A stretch of DNA of 64,000 nt from Kistimonas asteriae. Its GTDB lineage: Bacteria > Pseudomonadota > Gammaproteobacteria > Pseudomonadales > Endozoicomonadaceae. The translations under genes were made by a program, and so were the position numbers. Numbering within the stretch: the stretch's first letter is position 1; each line of letters begins with the position of its first letter. Below are positions 39,543 to 47,849 of this stretch, in pieces. Below the pieces are notes generated by a model that was not told where the DNA came from, ran no database searches, and saw only the letters and a program-made list of their open reading frames with translations. Where the stretch lies: positions 1-64,000 of the forward strand of contig NZ_JAEVHF010000015.1 in assembly GCF_018263925.1 (NCBI RefSeq), in the 5' to 3' direction.

Positions 39543-39801
39543 TCCGAATATACCGAAGTGATGAAACGTTAAATGCGACTGATGCAGGTCGATTGTTTTT
39601 TATACGATAGATCACTCAAAGCTGATGGCTAAGACCTTTCTCTTTGAGTGAAACATGACACAGGGATGTGTCAGCTTATCTTCTTTTTCTCCTCTCTTTT
39701 CCCCGCTTTGTTGTTTTATCTCGATCCTGTTTTTCCATACATCCCAGTGACAGGCAGCACCTGAGTACTACCTGCCTCATTATTTCCTGTTATTGCCGTG
39801 T

Positions 39802-40260
39802 TTATGGATCTGAGCAGCCCTGGAAGGTGGTCTCTTCCGTATCATATTTAACGGCGTCACCCTCTATCCCGTATTTCGAGTGATCGGAAGCGCCCCAGAA
39901 CTTGATCGTACCAGAGGTCGGTTTGATCACACTAAAGTACCGACAATGCTTGGGTCCGAAGCCCTGGATGCCCACCTTGATGCGTGAATTGACCGGCAAG
40001 TTCACCTGCCAGTGTCCGCCGACGGCATAGGTGCCGTAATCATGCACTTTCTGGCTTTCGCCATCACGGGAGACGATCCAGGCGACAAACGCGGTGCCGG
40101 GAAGAAAATCGATTGAAACATCTGCCTGTTCGGTCGTGCTGGCCAGGATATGTTCATCCGTGGGTGTGTATTCATAAACGCCCTCTGAGGCCTGCGCCGG
40201 AGGTATGGAAAGGATAAGGAGAGAGGCAAGGCAGGGGAGGCAGTAGCGCAAGAACTTCAT
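39802..40260 (-). CDS. Secreted hypothetical protein
   Basis: 152 residues from ATG 40260 (CAGGAG upstream) with a signal peptide (about 1-25, cleaved after AQA). The mature part is beta-rich with two Cys (KHCRYFS and QGCSDP at the very end) that could form a disulfide. I do not recognise the family. It stands alone between EamA and the GntR regulator. Confidence 0.65.
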   Translation of the reverse strand: MKFLRYCLPCLASLLILSIPPAQASEGVYEYTPTDEHILASTTEQADVSIDFLPGTAFVAWIVSRDGESQKVHDYGTYAVGGHWQVNLPVNSRIKVGIQGFGPKHCRYFSVIKPTSGTIKFWGASDHSKYGIEGDAVKYDTEETTFQGCSDP

Positions 40261-40521
40261 GGTAACACTCCTGAGATAAAAGGAATGACAGGGGGTGTAC
40301 AGAAAATTGAAGATCATTAGCTGGGAGTGAATGGGTCACATGCAACAGCGTCCTGATGTTGTGACAGTTCATCGTTAATCCATGGCCTGCAGACAAGCCA
40401 TCAGGCAACCAGTCTAGAAAACGCGGGGAAAGGTACAAAAGAACAGGGAGTCATAAGTCAGTAACTGGCAGAGAGGGGAGCCCGATTCTGGCCTCAGACC
40501 AGTTACCGGGCGAGTAATGAT

Positions 40522-41175
40522 TTACATGCCAATTTTATCCCGGGCCTGCTGTGTCAGGTAACTGATCAGTGTATCGGAGGCTTCGCGGGCATTTTGTCGG
40601 TCACCGGCGGCCACGGTCCGCATGATATCGGCATGCAGGTTGGCCGGGTGGCCGGTATCCAGCTCCTTGTTGAGGAACCAGAAGCGACGGGAGAGTCCCT
40701 GCAGTGGACTCATGGCTTTAATAAAGTATTCGTTCCGTGCCGCTTCAACTAACAGATGATGAATGTCACGCAGATACGTCAGAAAGGCTTCATCATCATT
40801 ATTATCAGAGCAGACCAGGATGCCTTCGGCCAGCGCTAGCATGCGTTTTTTCTGCCCAGAGGTCGCGCGTTGGGCGGCCAGCTCTACGCAGGCGGCCTCA
40901 ATCGGGCGGCGAACTTCCAGCAGCTTCAGCTGGTTTTCCACGGAAACTTCCGGTATTTGAATCCCGCGGCGTGGGTGGATGACCACCATCTGTTCCCAGG
41001 CCAGTTTCTGCAGCGCTTCCCGGACCGGGGTACGCCCCATATCCAGCCGTTCCGCCAGTTGCTTTTCGGAGTACATGGCGCCGCCGCGCAACGCCTCGAA
41101 TATGATCATGCGCTCCAGGCGCTCATACGCCATATCCGTTAAAGAAATCTCACTGTCCATTGATATTGCGCCCAT
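40522..41175 (-). CDS. GntR-family regulator with FCD ligand domain
   Basis: A 217-residue FadR/GntR regulator: N-terminal winged helix (about 10-75, with KQLAERLDMGRTPVREALQKL) and an all-helical FCD domain (about 85-210) with metal/ligand-binding His/Asp positions (DIHHLLVEAA, LHADIM). FCD regulators usually sense small organic acids and repress neighbouring catabolic genes. It is divergent from the FAD oxidoreductase-enolase-BCCT operon and is its likely repressor. ATG 41160 is an alternative start. Confidence 0.88.
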   Translation of the reverse strand: MGAISMDSEISLTDMAYERLERMIIFEALRGGAMYSEKQLAERLDMGRTPVREALQKLAWEQMVVIHPRRGIQIPEVSVENQLKLLEVRRPIEAACVELAAQRATSGQKKRMLALAEGILVCSDNNDDEAFLTYLRDIHHLLVEAARNEYFIKAMSPLQGLSRRFWFLNKELDTGHPANLHADIMRTVAAGDRQNAREASDTLISYLTQQARDKIGM

Positions 41176-41532
41176 ATTCGCCGGTGGTTCTCATCGTGTC
41201 TGCCTGGTTGTTCGGGGCAGGTAGTAACTCTGTTGTGGAATCCGGAAACCGAAGGTTTTCGTCAACCGGTGATTAAAGGTATTAGGCTCTCGCTATCAGC
41301 TTGTGTTGCGTGAGTGCGAGTCTAAAGAAGCAAGCAGCGTTGTGCCAGCTTCGAGCATCCCACCGCCATCAACACTGTATAGATGTTGCACACTCTTTGA
41401 CCGCGTATTGGCAGCGCAATTTAACGCTGAACACCTACCGCTTTGTTGACGCAGGTCAGCTATCTGATCCCCGTTGTGAATATTATACGCATATCATTGA
41501 TATATCAGTTAGAGCGCAGTTGTGAGGGTGTG
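41176..41532. other. Divergent regulatory region of the GntR / FAD-oxidoreductase locus
   Basis: 357 bases without a gene. AT-rich in the last 60 bases, which contain overlapping palindromes. It should contain both promoters and the GntR operator. Confidence 0.5.
41491..41507. promoter_or_regulatory. Candidate GntR operator
   Basis: Overlapping perfect palindromes ATATCA-T-TGATAT (41491-41503) and TGATATATCA (41498-41507), 26 bases before the start codon of the first catabolic gene. Placement suits a repressor site; the sequence was not matched to a known GntR motif. Confidence 0.45.
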
Positions 41533-42888
41533 ATGAAAGACTGGAAACTTGAAAACCGCACAGACGGTTTGCCGGACATGCCGGTTCTCAGAGAGCTGGA
41601 TGTCCTGGTGGTCGGCGGTGGTTCCGCCGGTGTTGCCGCCGCGACGGTATGTGGTCGTAACGGTTTGAAAACCGCGGTAATTGAAAAGTACGGCTTCTGT
41701 GGTGGCGCAGCGGTTGCTGGCATGTCCGGCACCATTTGCGGCATGTACATGGCGTCCGATAAGGAGAGCCATGCACCGGAGCAGGTCGTTTTCGGTTTTA
41801 CAGAAGAATTCCGTAGCCGTCTGGCTGCTCGTGGTGGCGTGACTGAACCTCAGCTCTACGGCAAAACCTTCACCGTGACCCATGATCCGCTGGTCTGGCG
41901 TGAAGTTGCTGATGAGCTGCTCGAGGAAGCCGGTGTTGAGGTTTTTTATCACACGGCCGTGAGCGGTGTGATCATGGACGGTGAGACATACAAAGGCGTT
42001 ATCGTTGAATCCAATGCCGGACGTTCCGTGATTCTGGCCAAGCGCATTATTGATGCCAGCGGTGACGCCGCAGTGGTTGCCCGTGCGGGTGGAGAGTATT
42101 TCTTCGGTGATAACGGTGTCATCCAGAATCCCACCATGTTCTTCCGCTTGGGTAACGTGGATATGGACACGTACCTGGAGTTCTACGGCGAAGATACCAT
42201 CTGTCCGCCCAAGGTGACTGAGAAGATTCTTGCGCTTAACGCCTCCGGCGAATACAGCCTGCCCCGACACAAGATCTGGATCTTCCCGACCACCCGCCTC
42301 AATGAGTTGATGGTGAACGCCACTCGCCTGGCGGGTCAGGACGGTCGCGTGCTGAACGTGATTGATCCGGTGGATTTCTCCGAAGCGGAAATCTTCGGGC
42401 GCAAGCAGGTTCGTGATTACGCGAAGTTCCTCAAGGCCTTCATGCCCGGTTGTGAAAACAGTTATGTGGTGGATACCGCGGTGGAAGTCGGTATCCGCCA
42501 GACCCGTTCTATCGAGGGCATTGAAAAGTTGACCAATGAAGATGTGGTCAGCTGCCGCAAGCGCAGTGATGGCATCGTCCGAACCCCATGGCCGATCGAA
42601 CTGCATTCCGGTACCAAGCCCAAGCTGCACTGGCTATTGGATGATTGGTACGAAGTGCCCTACGGCACCTTAGTGCCGAAGTTGGGTGAAAACATTATCG
42701 TCGCCGGTCGCTGCCTCTGCGCCGAGCACGAAGCCCTGGCCTCCGCACGGGTGACGGCCCAGACCTTTGAATACGGCCATGCAGCAGCCCAGGCAACACT
42801 GCTTTCCATTCGGGAAGAGCGTCGCTACCGGGACATCCGGGGTGAAGATGTCCGTGAACACATGACACAAGCGGGCAGCCGGTTTTAA
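41533..42888 (+). CDS. FAD-dependent oxidoreductase (FAD_oxidored-type)
   Basis: A 451-residue flavoprotein from ATG 41533; an upstream extension would cover the operator region. Residues 24-33 give a dinucleotide fold VLVVGGGSAG, followed by KTAVIEKYGFCGGAAVAGMSG, a Cys-Gly-Gly pattern typical of the FAD_oxidored (PF12831-like) group. The C-terminal GENIIVAGRCLCAEHEALASARV also fits the flavin-binding end. The substrate is unknown. It is first of a three-gene operon with an enolase-like enzyme and a BCCT transporter, suggesting oxidation of an imported compound. Confidence 0.85.
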   Translation: MKDWKLENRTDGLPDMPVLRELDVLVVGGGSAGVAAATVCGRNGLKTAVIEKYGFCGGAAVAGMSGTICGMYMASDKESHAPEQVVFGFTEEFRSRLAARGGVTEPQLYGKTFTVTHDPLVWREVADELLEEAGVEVFYHTAVSGVIMDGETYKGVIVESNAGRSVILAKRIIDASGDAAVVARAGGEYFFGDNGVIQNPTMFFRLGNVDMDTYLEFYGEDTICPPKVTEKILALNASGEYSLPRHKIWIFPTTRLNELMVNATRLAGQDGRVLNVIDPVDFSEAEIFGRKQVRDYAKFLKAFMPGCENSYVVDTAVEVGIRQTRSIEGIEKLTNEDVVSCRKRSDGIVRTPWPIELHSGTKPKLHWLLDDWYEVPYGTLVPKLGENIIVAGRCLCAEHEALASARVTAQTFEYGHAAAQATLLSIREERRYRDIRGEDVREHMTQAGSRF

Positions 42889-42907
42889 GAAGACCGGTGC
42901 CTTATAA

Positions 42908-42926
42908 GGCCGGGTTACACCCGGCC
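42908..42926 (+). other. Intercistronic stem-loop
   Basis: GGCCGGGT-TAC-ACCCGGCC lies in the 72-base gap between the oxidoreductase and the enolase-like gene. It has no T-run, so an RNA-processing or stability element is likelier than a terminator. Confidence 0.45.
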
Positions 42927-42960
42927 GTTGAGAGATTGAAACCATTAAAGAGTGTGAAAC

Positions 42961-44085
42961 ATGTTGGAATCTAAAATCAGCCGCGTAGAACTGTACGCCG
43001 TAGCCGACCGTAATGCCGAAACCCTGCCCTGGGCCGATGATCAGGAGCCGTTGCTTTATACAAATAATGTCGTACGTCTGGTGACTGAGGACGGTCTGGA
43101 AGGTGTGGGTGCGACCATCAGCTACACCGAAAATGATTTTGACAAGTGCATTGTTGAAGCCATGCGTACCATTGCCCCCGGTATGATTGGCAAAAACGCA
43201 CTGATGACCGAAGAACTCCATAGCTGGCTGATGAATCGCTGCAGCTGGGGTGGATTGGTGGCCAAGTCGCCGTTTGATATCGCTGCATGGGATATCAAGG
43301 GCAAGAAAGCGGGTATGCCCCTGTACCAGATGCTGGGCGGCGCGCGTAGCAAGATGCTGTCTTATTCTTCTACCCCGATGTTCGATACCGTGGAAGAGTA
43401 CTTCCCCTTCATCGATGGCTGCATTGAGCACGGCTTCAAAGCCATCAAGCTGCACTGCTACTGCGTCTATGAGAAAGACGTGAAGCTGGTAAAAGCGATT
43501 CAGGAACGCTACAAGAATTCCGGTATCGCTTTCATGCTGGATACCGCCATGTACTACAACCAGAAGCAAGCCCTGAAAATGGCCAAGCTACTGGAAGAGT
43601 TCGAGTGGGCCTGGTACGAAGCGCCGGTATCGGATTACGACTACAAGTCTTACCAGCGTCTGGTGCGTGAGACCGGTGTCCAGATCTCCAGCCACGGTAA
43701 CTGCCTGCTGACCCTGCCGGAAGTGGCGCACGCACTGGCTAACGACATGTGGTCCGATGTCCGCCAGGATGCCACTGTCTGTGGCGGTATTACTCCGCTG
43801 AACAAGTGCTTTGCACTGGCAGAAGCCCACGGCAAACCACTGGAAATCCAGAGCTGGGGTTACACTGTGACCCAGGCAGCCAACCTGCACGTGGCGCTGG
43901 CGCACCATAACAGCACTTACTTCGAGCAGGCCTACCCCTACGAGAACTTTGAGTACGGTGCGAAGAACGTGATCCGCACGGATCGTGACGGTTTTGTTCA
44001 CGCACCTGAAGCGTCGGGTCTGGGTGTTGAAATGGATTGGGACGCCGTGAAGGCCGCTTCCATCCTGTCCTATGTCTTCGAGTAA
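42961..44085 (+). CDS. Mandelate racemase/muconate lactonizing enzyme-like (enolase superfamily), divergent active site
   Basis: A 374-residue two-domain enzyme: N-terminal capping domain to about 125, then the barrel. Strand-2 motif is Lys163-Leu-His165 instead of KxK. Asp194 (MLDTAMY) and Glu220 (WYEAP) fit the first two metal ligands. The third position reads SSHGN (244-247 region) rather than the usual Glu/Asp motif. Asp270 precedes GGIT. The usual downstream catalytic His is replaced near Trp299 (EIQSWG). The fold is clear but the reaction is not: dehydratase, racemase or epimerase of the transported compound are all possible. Confidence 0.85.
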   Translation: MLESKISRVELYAVADRNAETLPWADDQEPLLYTNNVVRLVTEDGLEGVGATISYTENDFDKCIVEAMRTIAPGMIGKNALMTEELHSWLMNRCSWGGLVAKSPFDIAAWDIKGKKAGMPLYQMLGGARSKMLSYSSTPMFDTVEEYFPFIDGCIEHGFKAIKLHCYCVYEKDVKLVKAIQERYKNSGIAFMLDTAMYYNQKQALKMAKLLEEFEWAWYEAPVSDYDYKSYQRLVRETGVQISSHGNCLLTLPEVAHALANDMWSDVRQDATVCGGITPLNKCFALAEAHGKPLEIQSWGYTVTQAANLHVALAHHNSTYFEQAYPYENFEYGAKNVIRTDRDGFVHAPEASGLGVEMDWDAVKAASILSYVFE

Positions 44086-44096
44086 GGGGCAGTGTG

Positions 44097-45680
44097 ATGA
44101 AACTCAATACTTCAGGCATTGACCTTAATCTGACGTTTACCAGCTTCGCAGCGGTGCTGCTGCTGGGTATCCTGGCGGTGCTTTATCCGGAAGTGGTGAA
44201 AGGCACCATGGGCAGCATGCTGGATTTCACCGTGATCAATTTTGGTTCCGGTTTCCTCTGGTATACGCTGTTTGCCACCTTTGCACTGCTGTACCTGGCA
44301 TTTTCCAGGTTCGGCAATATCCGCATGGGTGACAGTAAACCCAAGTTCAGCAAGTTCCAGCTGTTCGCCATGGCACTGTCTGCCGGTATGGGCGCCAGTA
44401 CCATGTACTGGGGCTTTATCGAGAGCGTGTACTATTTCATGGACCCGCAGTTCGGTATTGCTGATAAGCATATCGCGATGGAATATGCCACCGCTTACAA
44501 CATGTTTCACTGGGGTGCGGCTGGCTGGTTCATTTACCTGATCGTGGCCATTCCCTTTGCCGTGGTCTTCTATCTGAAGAAGAGCCAGCGCATGAGCCTG
44601 AGTGGCGTGATCAACAGCCTGTTCAACGACAGTCTGCCGGTATGGGCACAGAAGCTGATCGACCTGCTGTTCATTATCACCACCCTGGCGGCCACTGCGC
44701 TGACCCTGGGTTTGGGTATTCCGATGATCTCGTCGAATCTCGCGAGCCTCACCGGTATTCCCGATAACCTGATGCTGGGTGTTGGTGTCATCCTGGGTCT
44801 GTCCGTGATCTTCTCGCTGAGTTCCTACATCGGTATTGAGAAGGGCATGGCGCGTCTGTCTAGCGCCACCATTTACATCTGTGCGGCCTTTGTTGGCATT
44901 ATCTTCATCATTGGTCCGTCTGCCCTGATCATGAACAACCTGACCAACGGTATTGGTGTCATGCTGACCGAATACCTGCGGATGAGCACCAACACTGACC
45001 CCTATGGCACCACGCTGTTCCCGCAGTACTGGACGGTGTTCTTCCTGGCGAACTGGATCTCTTATTCTCCGGGTGTGGGTGTGTTCATCACCAAGATCAT
45101 CCAGGGTCAGAAACTGCGTGATGTGGTACTGATTCTGGTCATCGGTGGTACGCTGGGCAGTGCGGTGATCTTCGGGGTTTGCGGTACGTACTCCATGAAC
45201 CTGATCAATACCGGTGCCGTGGATGGGGTTGCTCTGATCCAGGCCGGTCAGCCGACGACGCTGGTGAAGGATATCTTTGGTCAGAGTCCGATCCCGATGT
45301 TGCTGACGGCGATCTACCTGATCACCATGATCCTGTTCACCGTGACGACCCTGGACGGTACCTCCTACTCCCTGGCAGGCATTGCCACCAAGGAACTGGA
45401 TGCGGAGGCCAACGTGTCACCGATGTTCCGTCTGTTCTGGTGTCTGCTGCTGACGGCGCTGCCCATTGTGTTCCTGCTGATCAATGCGGACCTCAATATC
45501 CTGAAGTCATTCCCGGTATTGATTATTGTCCTGATTATGCCGGTATTCTTTGTGGCGGCTGTTAAGACCCTGCAGTACCTGAACCAGAACTACCACCAGA
45601 TCATGGCGCACCAGCGTGAGCAGGATAAGCGGCTGGGTCTGGAAGAAGAGAACGTCATGGCAGCACCGCAGACTGCCTGA
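44097..45680 (+). CDS. BCCT-family transporter
   Basis: 527 residues, 12 hydrophobic segments, betaine/carnitine/choline transporter family. The helix-4 motif SAGMGASTMYWGFIES and the helix-8 segment ANWISYSPGVGVFITKI are characteristic. The helix-8 aromatic box that holds trimethylammonium groups is partly replaced (Asn and Tyr where Trp is usual), so the substrate may not be a standard betaine. The start at 44097 lies 11 bases after the enolase-like gene; it ends the catabolic operon. Confidence 0.92.
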   Translation: MKLNTSGIDLNLTFTSFAAVLLLGILAVLYPEVVKGTMGSMLDFTVINFGSGFLWYTLFATFALLYLAFSRFGNIRMGDSKPKFSKFQLFAMALSAGMGASTMYWGFIESVYYFMDPQFGIADKHIAMEYATAYNMFHWGAAGWFIYLIVAIPFAVVFYLKKSQRMSLSGVINSLFNDSLPVWAQKLIDLLFIITTLAATALTLGLGIPMISSNLASLTGIPDNLMLGVGVILGLSVIFSLSSYIGIEKGMARLSSATIYICAAFVGIIFIIGPSALIMNNLTNGIGVMLTEYLRMSTNTDPYGTTLFPQYWTVFFLANWISYSPGVGVFITKIIQGQKLRDVVLILVIGGTLGSAVIFGVCGTYSMNLINTGAVDGVALIQAGQPTTLVKDIFGQSPIPMLLTAIYLITMILFTVTTLDGTSYSLAGIATKELDAEANVSPMFRLFWCLLLTALPIVFLLINADLNILKSFPVLIIVLIMPVFFVAAVKTLQYLNQNYHQIMAHQREQDKRLGLEEENVMAAPQTA

Positions 45681-46142
45681 TCCTGAGCGATGACGGAGCC
45701 TGGCCGGTATGCGTGGGGATGCACCGGCCAGCTTATTGCCCCTGGCGGGACGCCATCATTCGGTCGAGGGGAAAACAAGCGCCGGATGAAAATTAAATGG
45801 AGATTTTTTAAGAACTGTTATTTACTATCGACCGGTTTCGGTTAAACTGCGAAAACTCCCGTTTTAACGGGAGTTTTTTTGTTTAGATAGAGTGTATCTG
45901 TCGTACAGTGAAGCATTCGTTAATGTCGTCGGTATCCTGCCTGACGAAACGCTGTACTATATTTTATCTTTTTTAAAGAAGACGGTTTTAAAGGGTACGA
46001 CAGTGCCCGGACATGCTGCTGTCACTTTGGTCCTTCATGATCAACGCCGAGTTGACCTGTAACCGAGTTTTTGCGGGCGGTGGTGTTTTTTTGTTGATAA
46101 CCGGCAGGCGGGAGCCGCCGGTATTTTAAGAGATAGTTTCCA
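45681..46142. other. Intergenic region with two stem-loops
   Basis: 462 bases without a credible gene. It holds a 9-bp stem (CTGGCCGGT/ACCGGCCAG, 45700-45731) close to the BCCT stop and a strong terminator at 45853. The AT-rich part between could be the end of a long 3' untranslated region or a small RNA gene. Confidence 0.5.
45853..45880 (+). terminator. Strong (bidirectional-looking) terminator
   Basis: AAAACTCCCG-TTTTAA-CGGGAGTTTTTTT. It lies 172 bases after the BCCT stop and 263 bases before the next gene. Confidence 0.85.
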
Positions 46143-47579
46143 ATGCTGAAAAATGATTCGGACAAGATCATTGTTGGCAGTGAAGAGTGGTGTGCCTTTC
46201 CGGCGTTAGGCATCCCCGCCATTAAGGCAAGGGTGGATTCCGGCGCCAAGACCTCCTCAATTCATGCGTTCAATATTCACCCTTTCTCCCGCAGCGGGAC
46301 ACCCTGGGTAAGCTTTGAGATTCATCCGATCCAGCAGGACCGTCGTACCGTGGTGCGTTGTGAAGCCCAGATTGTGGATCGTCGCCTGGTGAAAAGTTCC
46401 ACGGGTATCTCGGAGAAGCGCTATGTGATTCGTACACTGCTCAACTTTGCCGGTGAAACCTGGGATATTGAGCTGACCCTGGCGAATCGAGACTCAATGG
46501 GTTACCGGATGTTGCTGGGGCGCGAAGCCATGAGTGGCCGAATGCTGGTGGATCCGTCGGAAAGTCATCGTTCCGGTATCCGTACCAGTGAGGAAGTGCG
46601 GGCGTTATACGGTGGGCATGAGCAAAAGAACACCGGTCTGAAGATTGGCCTGCTGGCCAGCAACCCGAACCTGTACAGTAATCAGCGCATTCTGGAAGCT
46701 GGCGAAGAGCGCGGGCACCAGATGAAGTTTCTGAACATCAAGCACTGCTACATGAAGCTGGATGCAGAAACCCCGGAAATTCATTACCGTGGCGGACGTA
46801 TCCTGAATGATCTGGATGCCGTGATTCCGCGAATTCGTCCGAGCATGACCTTTTATGGTTGTGCGCTGACACGACAGTTTGAAAGTGTGGGTATTTATCC
46901 GCTGAACTCCTCGCAGTCCATCAGCATGTCGCGCGACAAATTGTTTTCCCTGCAATTGTTGCTGTCCAGTGGTTTGGATATCCCGACGACCGGCTTTGCC
47001 AATTCACCGATTGAAACCAAAGACCTGATCGATATGGTGGGTGGTGCGCCATTGATCGTGAAGTTGTTGCAGGGCACACAGGGAAGGGGCGTCGTATTGG
47101 CTGAAACGCGAAAAGCGGCGGAAAGTGTCATTGGTGCCTTTACGTCGTTGAAGGCCAATCTGCTGGTTCAGGAATTTGTCAAGGAAGCGGATGGCAAGGA
47201 TCTGCGACTGTTTGTGATCGACAACAAAGTAGTGGCTTCCATGCAGCGTACGGCGGCGCCCGGTGAATTCCGCGCCAATGTCCATCAAGGTGGTACTACC
47301 TCGGTTATCAAAATTACACCGGAAGAGCGAAAACTGGCAATCAAGGCGGCCAAGACGCTGGGCCTGAAAGTGGCAGGTGTCGACATCATTCGTTCCCGTA
47401 AGGGGCCGTTGCTGCTGGAGGTGAATTCCTCACCTGGCCTGGAAGGCATTGAGAATGCGACAGGCAAGGATATTGCCGGTCAGATGATCAGTGCCATTGA
47501 GAAGAAACTCGGCTGGCGTCGACCGCTTGGCGCCATGACGGAAGCCCCTGAAATGCTGCTCGACGAAGAGCTGGCCTGA
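46143..47579 (+). CDS. Retropepsin-like protease (RimB/DUF785) fused to RimK-type ATP-grasp ligase
   Basis: 478 residues in two parts. Residues about 10-145 form a retropepsin-like aspartic protease domain ('ATP-dependent zinc protease', RimB family) with catalytic-type D32-SGAKTSS. Residues about 160-465 are a RimK-like ATP-grasp ligase ([27 protein letters not shown]; metal-binding [15 protein letters not shown]). RimK adds glutamates to ribosomal protein S6 or makes poly-glutamate; RimB-type proteases are thought to remove them. The fusion places an adding and a removing activity in one chain. It is a single-gene unit. Confidence 0.9.
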   Translation: MLKNDSDKIIVGSEEWCAFPALGIPAIKARVDSGAKTSSIHAFNIHPFSRSGTPWVSFEIHPIQQDRRTVVRCEAQIVDRRLVKSSTGISEKRYVIRTLLNFAGETWDIELTLANRDSMGYRMLLGREAMSGRMLVDPSESHRSGIRTSEEVRALYGGHEQKNTGLKIGLLASNPNLYSNQRILEAGEERGHQMKFLNIKHCYMKLDAETPEIHYRGGRILNDLDAVIPRIRPSMTFYGCALTRQFESVGIYPLNSSQSISMSRDKLFSLQLLLSSGLDIPTTGFANSPIETKDLIDMVGGAPLIVKLLQGTQGRGVVLAETRKAAESVIGAFTSLKANLLVQEFVKEADGKDLRLFVIDNKVVASMQRTAAPGEFRANVHQGGTTSVIKITPEERKLAIKAAKTLGLKVAGVDIIRSRKGPLLLEVNSSPGLEGIENATGKDIAGQMISAIEKKLGWRRPLGAMTEAPEMLLDEELA

Positions 47580-47849
47580 TTACTCCCGCCTTTCTTGATA
47601 TCGCCACCTGAACCCGGGTGGCGATATACCCACACGAAAACTATTGTTTTAAGTCAATCCATTTACTACACGACGGTAGCATCATACGTCGCGTATCGGG
47701 ACGACGTTGACGCAGATCAGCGCGGGTACTGTCCGATGCATTCGCACGCCTGCACGATTCCAAAGTCACCTGAAAAAGACCGGCGCATGGGCGCGGGTGT
47801 GAGTTGGCGGTGACGAAGGGATGCAATCATCTTCAAACTCAGGTGACAT

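Noticed and set aside
39543..39801. Terminator-like GGCAG/CTGCC pair after the EamA gene
   Set aside because: The stem is only five to six bases with a long loop and no T-run.
41509..42630. 373-codon open frame antisense to the FAD oxidoreductase
   Set aside because: No ribosome site or domain, and the sense frame has clear flavoprotein motifs.
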